Shown piece by piece: positions 17,546-18,574 of a stretch of DNA of 18,574 nucleotides. This stretch comes from Pseudomonadota bacterium. GTDB taxonomy: Bacteria; Desulfobacterota; Syntrophia; Syntrophales; UBA5619. Position numbers and translations under genes: made by a program. The DNA lies in NCBI GenBank assembly GCA_018819165.1, contig JAHJQP010000010.1, forward strand, positions 1 to 18,574, given 5' to 3'. The notes beneath the pieces were generated by a model. That model did not search any database. It saw only the letters and a program-made list of their open reading frames with translations, and was not told the origin of the DNA. The stretch's first letter is position 1. Each line of letters opens with the position of its first letter.

Positions 17546-18410
17546 ACTCCCTCAATTTTGCCAGTTCGCCCTTGACCTCGATGACATTCCGCGATATCTC
17601 CGCATCACCGCTTTTGGAACCGATCGTATTGATCTCCCGCCCCATCTCCTGAATCAGGAAATCGATCTTCCTGCCGGCGGCATCGCCACCGGTAAGCAGG
17701 CCGGTGAACTGATCGATATGGCTGCGGAAACGGACGATCTCTTCCGTAATGTCGCTCTTCTCCGCCATGATGGCCACTTCCTGAAGCAGACGCGTCTCGT
17801 CGATTGCCATCCCGCCCGTCAGTTCCCGGACCCTCTCGACGAGCCGCTTCTGATATTCCAGAACCACCTGCGGGGCCCTTCCGGCAATCGCTTCCAGAAA
17901 GCCGGCAATCAGGGAGAGACGCGCCGTCAGATCCCGCTTAAGGCTTTCCCCTTCCTGCTCCCGCATCTCCGTCAGCATCCGGATCGCCTCATCGAGAACC
18001 CGGGACAGGCCATCCCACAGGGTCTCCGGGTCCTGAACCTTTTCCGTGGTAACAAAGGCGTCCCGGAAAACTGCCATCATGGACAGGCTGATCTCATCGC
18101 TGAGCTGCAGCTCTTCCTTCAGCTGGGAAAGGAGGGCATGGTAATTGCGGACCAGAGGCAGGTTCAAGACAAATCGGCCGCCGTTTTCCGCATTCCCGTC
18201 GCTATCCACCCGGAAGGTCGCCTCTATCCTCCCCCGGGAAAACCGCTCCCCAATCCGCTTCTTGATCTCTGTCTCCAGGGGGAGTAAAATCCCCGGCAGA
18301 CGCAAGGAGGTCTCCAGGTAGCGATGGTTGACGGATTTCATCTCGACCGTGAATTTTCTGCCTGTCAGGACAGCCTCGGCCCTGCCGTAGCCGGTCATGC
18401 TTCTGGTCAT
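17526..18410 (-). CDS. yicC: YicC/YloC family endoribonuclease-like protein
   Basis: A 294-residue YicC family protein. The N-terminal YicC domain starts MTRSMTGYGRAEAV and continues with EMKSVNHRYLET, typical of the family. The C-terminal DUF1732 domain contains KSDITEEIVRFRSHI and GRKIDFLIQEMGREINTIGS. E. coli YicC has been linked to RNA decay and reported as an endoribonuclease, but its role in this organism is not shown. The ATG at 18410 follows GAGGAG with 8-nt spacing; an open extension to 18473 overlaps the upstream gene and is not conserved in character. It overlaps gmk at its 3' end and starts 13 nt after the upstream gene. Confidence 0.95.
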   Translation of the reverse strand: MTRSMTGYGRAEAVLTGRKFTVEMKSVNHRYLETSLRLPGILLPLETEIKKRIGERFSRGRIEATFRVDSDGNAENGGRFVLNLPLVRNYHALLSQLKEELQLSDEISLSMMAVFRDAFVTTEKVQDPETLWDGLSRVLDEAIRMLTEMREQEGESLKRDLTARLSLIAGFLEAIAGRAPQVVLEYQKRLVERVRELTGGMAIDETRLLQEVAIMAEKSDITEEIVRFRSHIDQFTGLLTGGDAAGRKIDFLIQEMGREINTIGSKSGDAEISRNVIEVKGELAKLRECVQNIE

Positions 18411-18423
18411 CGTAAACTCCTCA

Positions 18424-18574
18424 TCAAAATTTCTCTCCGGGAACCGGGCCCATTCCGGCCGCCAAACCGCCACCTGTCGTCTTCCCCTTGAGCTGCAAAA
18501 GATATTTTTCGCGGATACGGGAGAGCATGGCGATTACGTCCCCTCCGGCGTAATCCGGATAGGTCCAGGGAAGG
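18424..18574 (-). CDS. C-terminal end of a DUF4416-like protein (5' part outside window)
   Basis: The last 49 codons of a minus-strand gene end at TGA (18424-18426), 13 nt before yicC. The translation begins LPWTYPDYAGGDVIAMLSRI and ends GPVPGEKF. The PWTYPDY segment followed by an amphipathic RIREKY helix resembles the end of DUF4416 proteins, which often neighbour yicC in Desulfobacterota. This is recalled family knowledge from a short piece, so the name is tentative, but the reading frame is well supported by spacing and coding character. It is too short for a standard ORF list. Confidence 0.55.
   Translation of the reverse strand, partial: LPWTYPDYAGGDVIAMLSRIREKYLLQLKGKTTGGGLAAGMGPVPGEKF

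Overview
This window is ordinary bacterial chromosome carrying core transcription and translation genes. Almost all of it reads on the minus strand. The protein sequences, and the gene order DUF4416-like / YicC / gmk / rpoZ / pyrF / rlmB / PilC followed by the rpoBC ribosomal superoperon, suggest a GC-rich (mid-50s %, by eye) Gram-negative bacterium of the former Deltaproteobacteria (Desulfobacterota), perhaps a Syntrophus relative. That placement is inferred from memory of family sequences, not from a search.

Layout, right to left in the direction of transcription. (1) 18574-15000: a housekeeping operon holds the tail of a DUF4416-like gene, yicC, gmk, rpoZ, pyrF and rlmB, with short gaps or overlaps. 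A lone type IV pilus/type II secretion platform gene (pilC type) starts 2 nt after rlmB. (2) 13790-12690: a tRNA-Pro(CGG) is the only gene on the plus strand. Next to it are a small zinc-ribbon DUF1178 gene with its own likely promoter, and then a strong sigma70-type promoter with an A/T-rich upstream element. (3) 12690-1: one long run of tRNA-Thr(TGT), tRNA-Tyr(GTA), tRNA-Gly(TCC), tRNA-Thr(GGT), rpmG, tRNA-Trp(CCA), secE, nusG, rplK, rplA, rplJ, rplL, rpoB and rpoC, the last cut by the window edge. This is the classical thrU-tyrU-glyT-thrT-tufB-secE-nusG-rplKAJL-rpoBC arrangement, but no tuf gene lies between the tRNAs and rpmG.

Regulatory structure sits in the spacers. There is an L10-type autoregulatory leader before rplJ and a terminator-like attenuator hairpin between rplL and rpoB. 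Two copies of a 27-bp palindrome flank rplA, and several other hairpins occur. Together the genes supply four RNA polymerase subunits (beta, beta', omega, and NusG as elongation factor), five ribosomal proteins, five tRNAs in the cluster plus tRNA-Pro, the SecE translocase subunit, a 23S rRNA methyltransferase, and GMP/UMP synthesis.

I found no mobile element, CRISPR array, phage or new defence or biosynthetic system. The observations most worth checking are an Arg at the RpoB position equivalent to E. coli Gln513 (rifampicin pocket), the missing tuf gene, and the paired palindromes around rplA.
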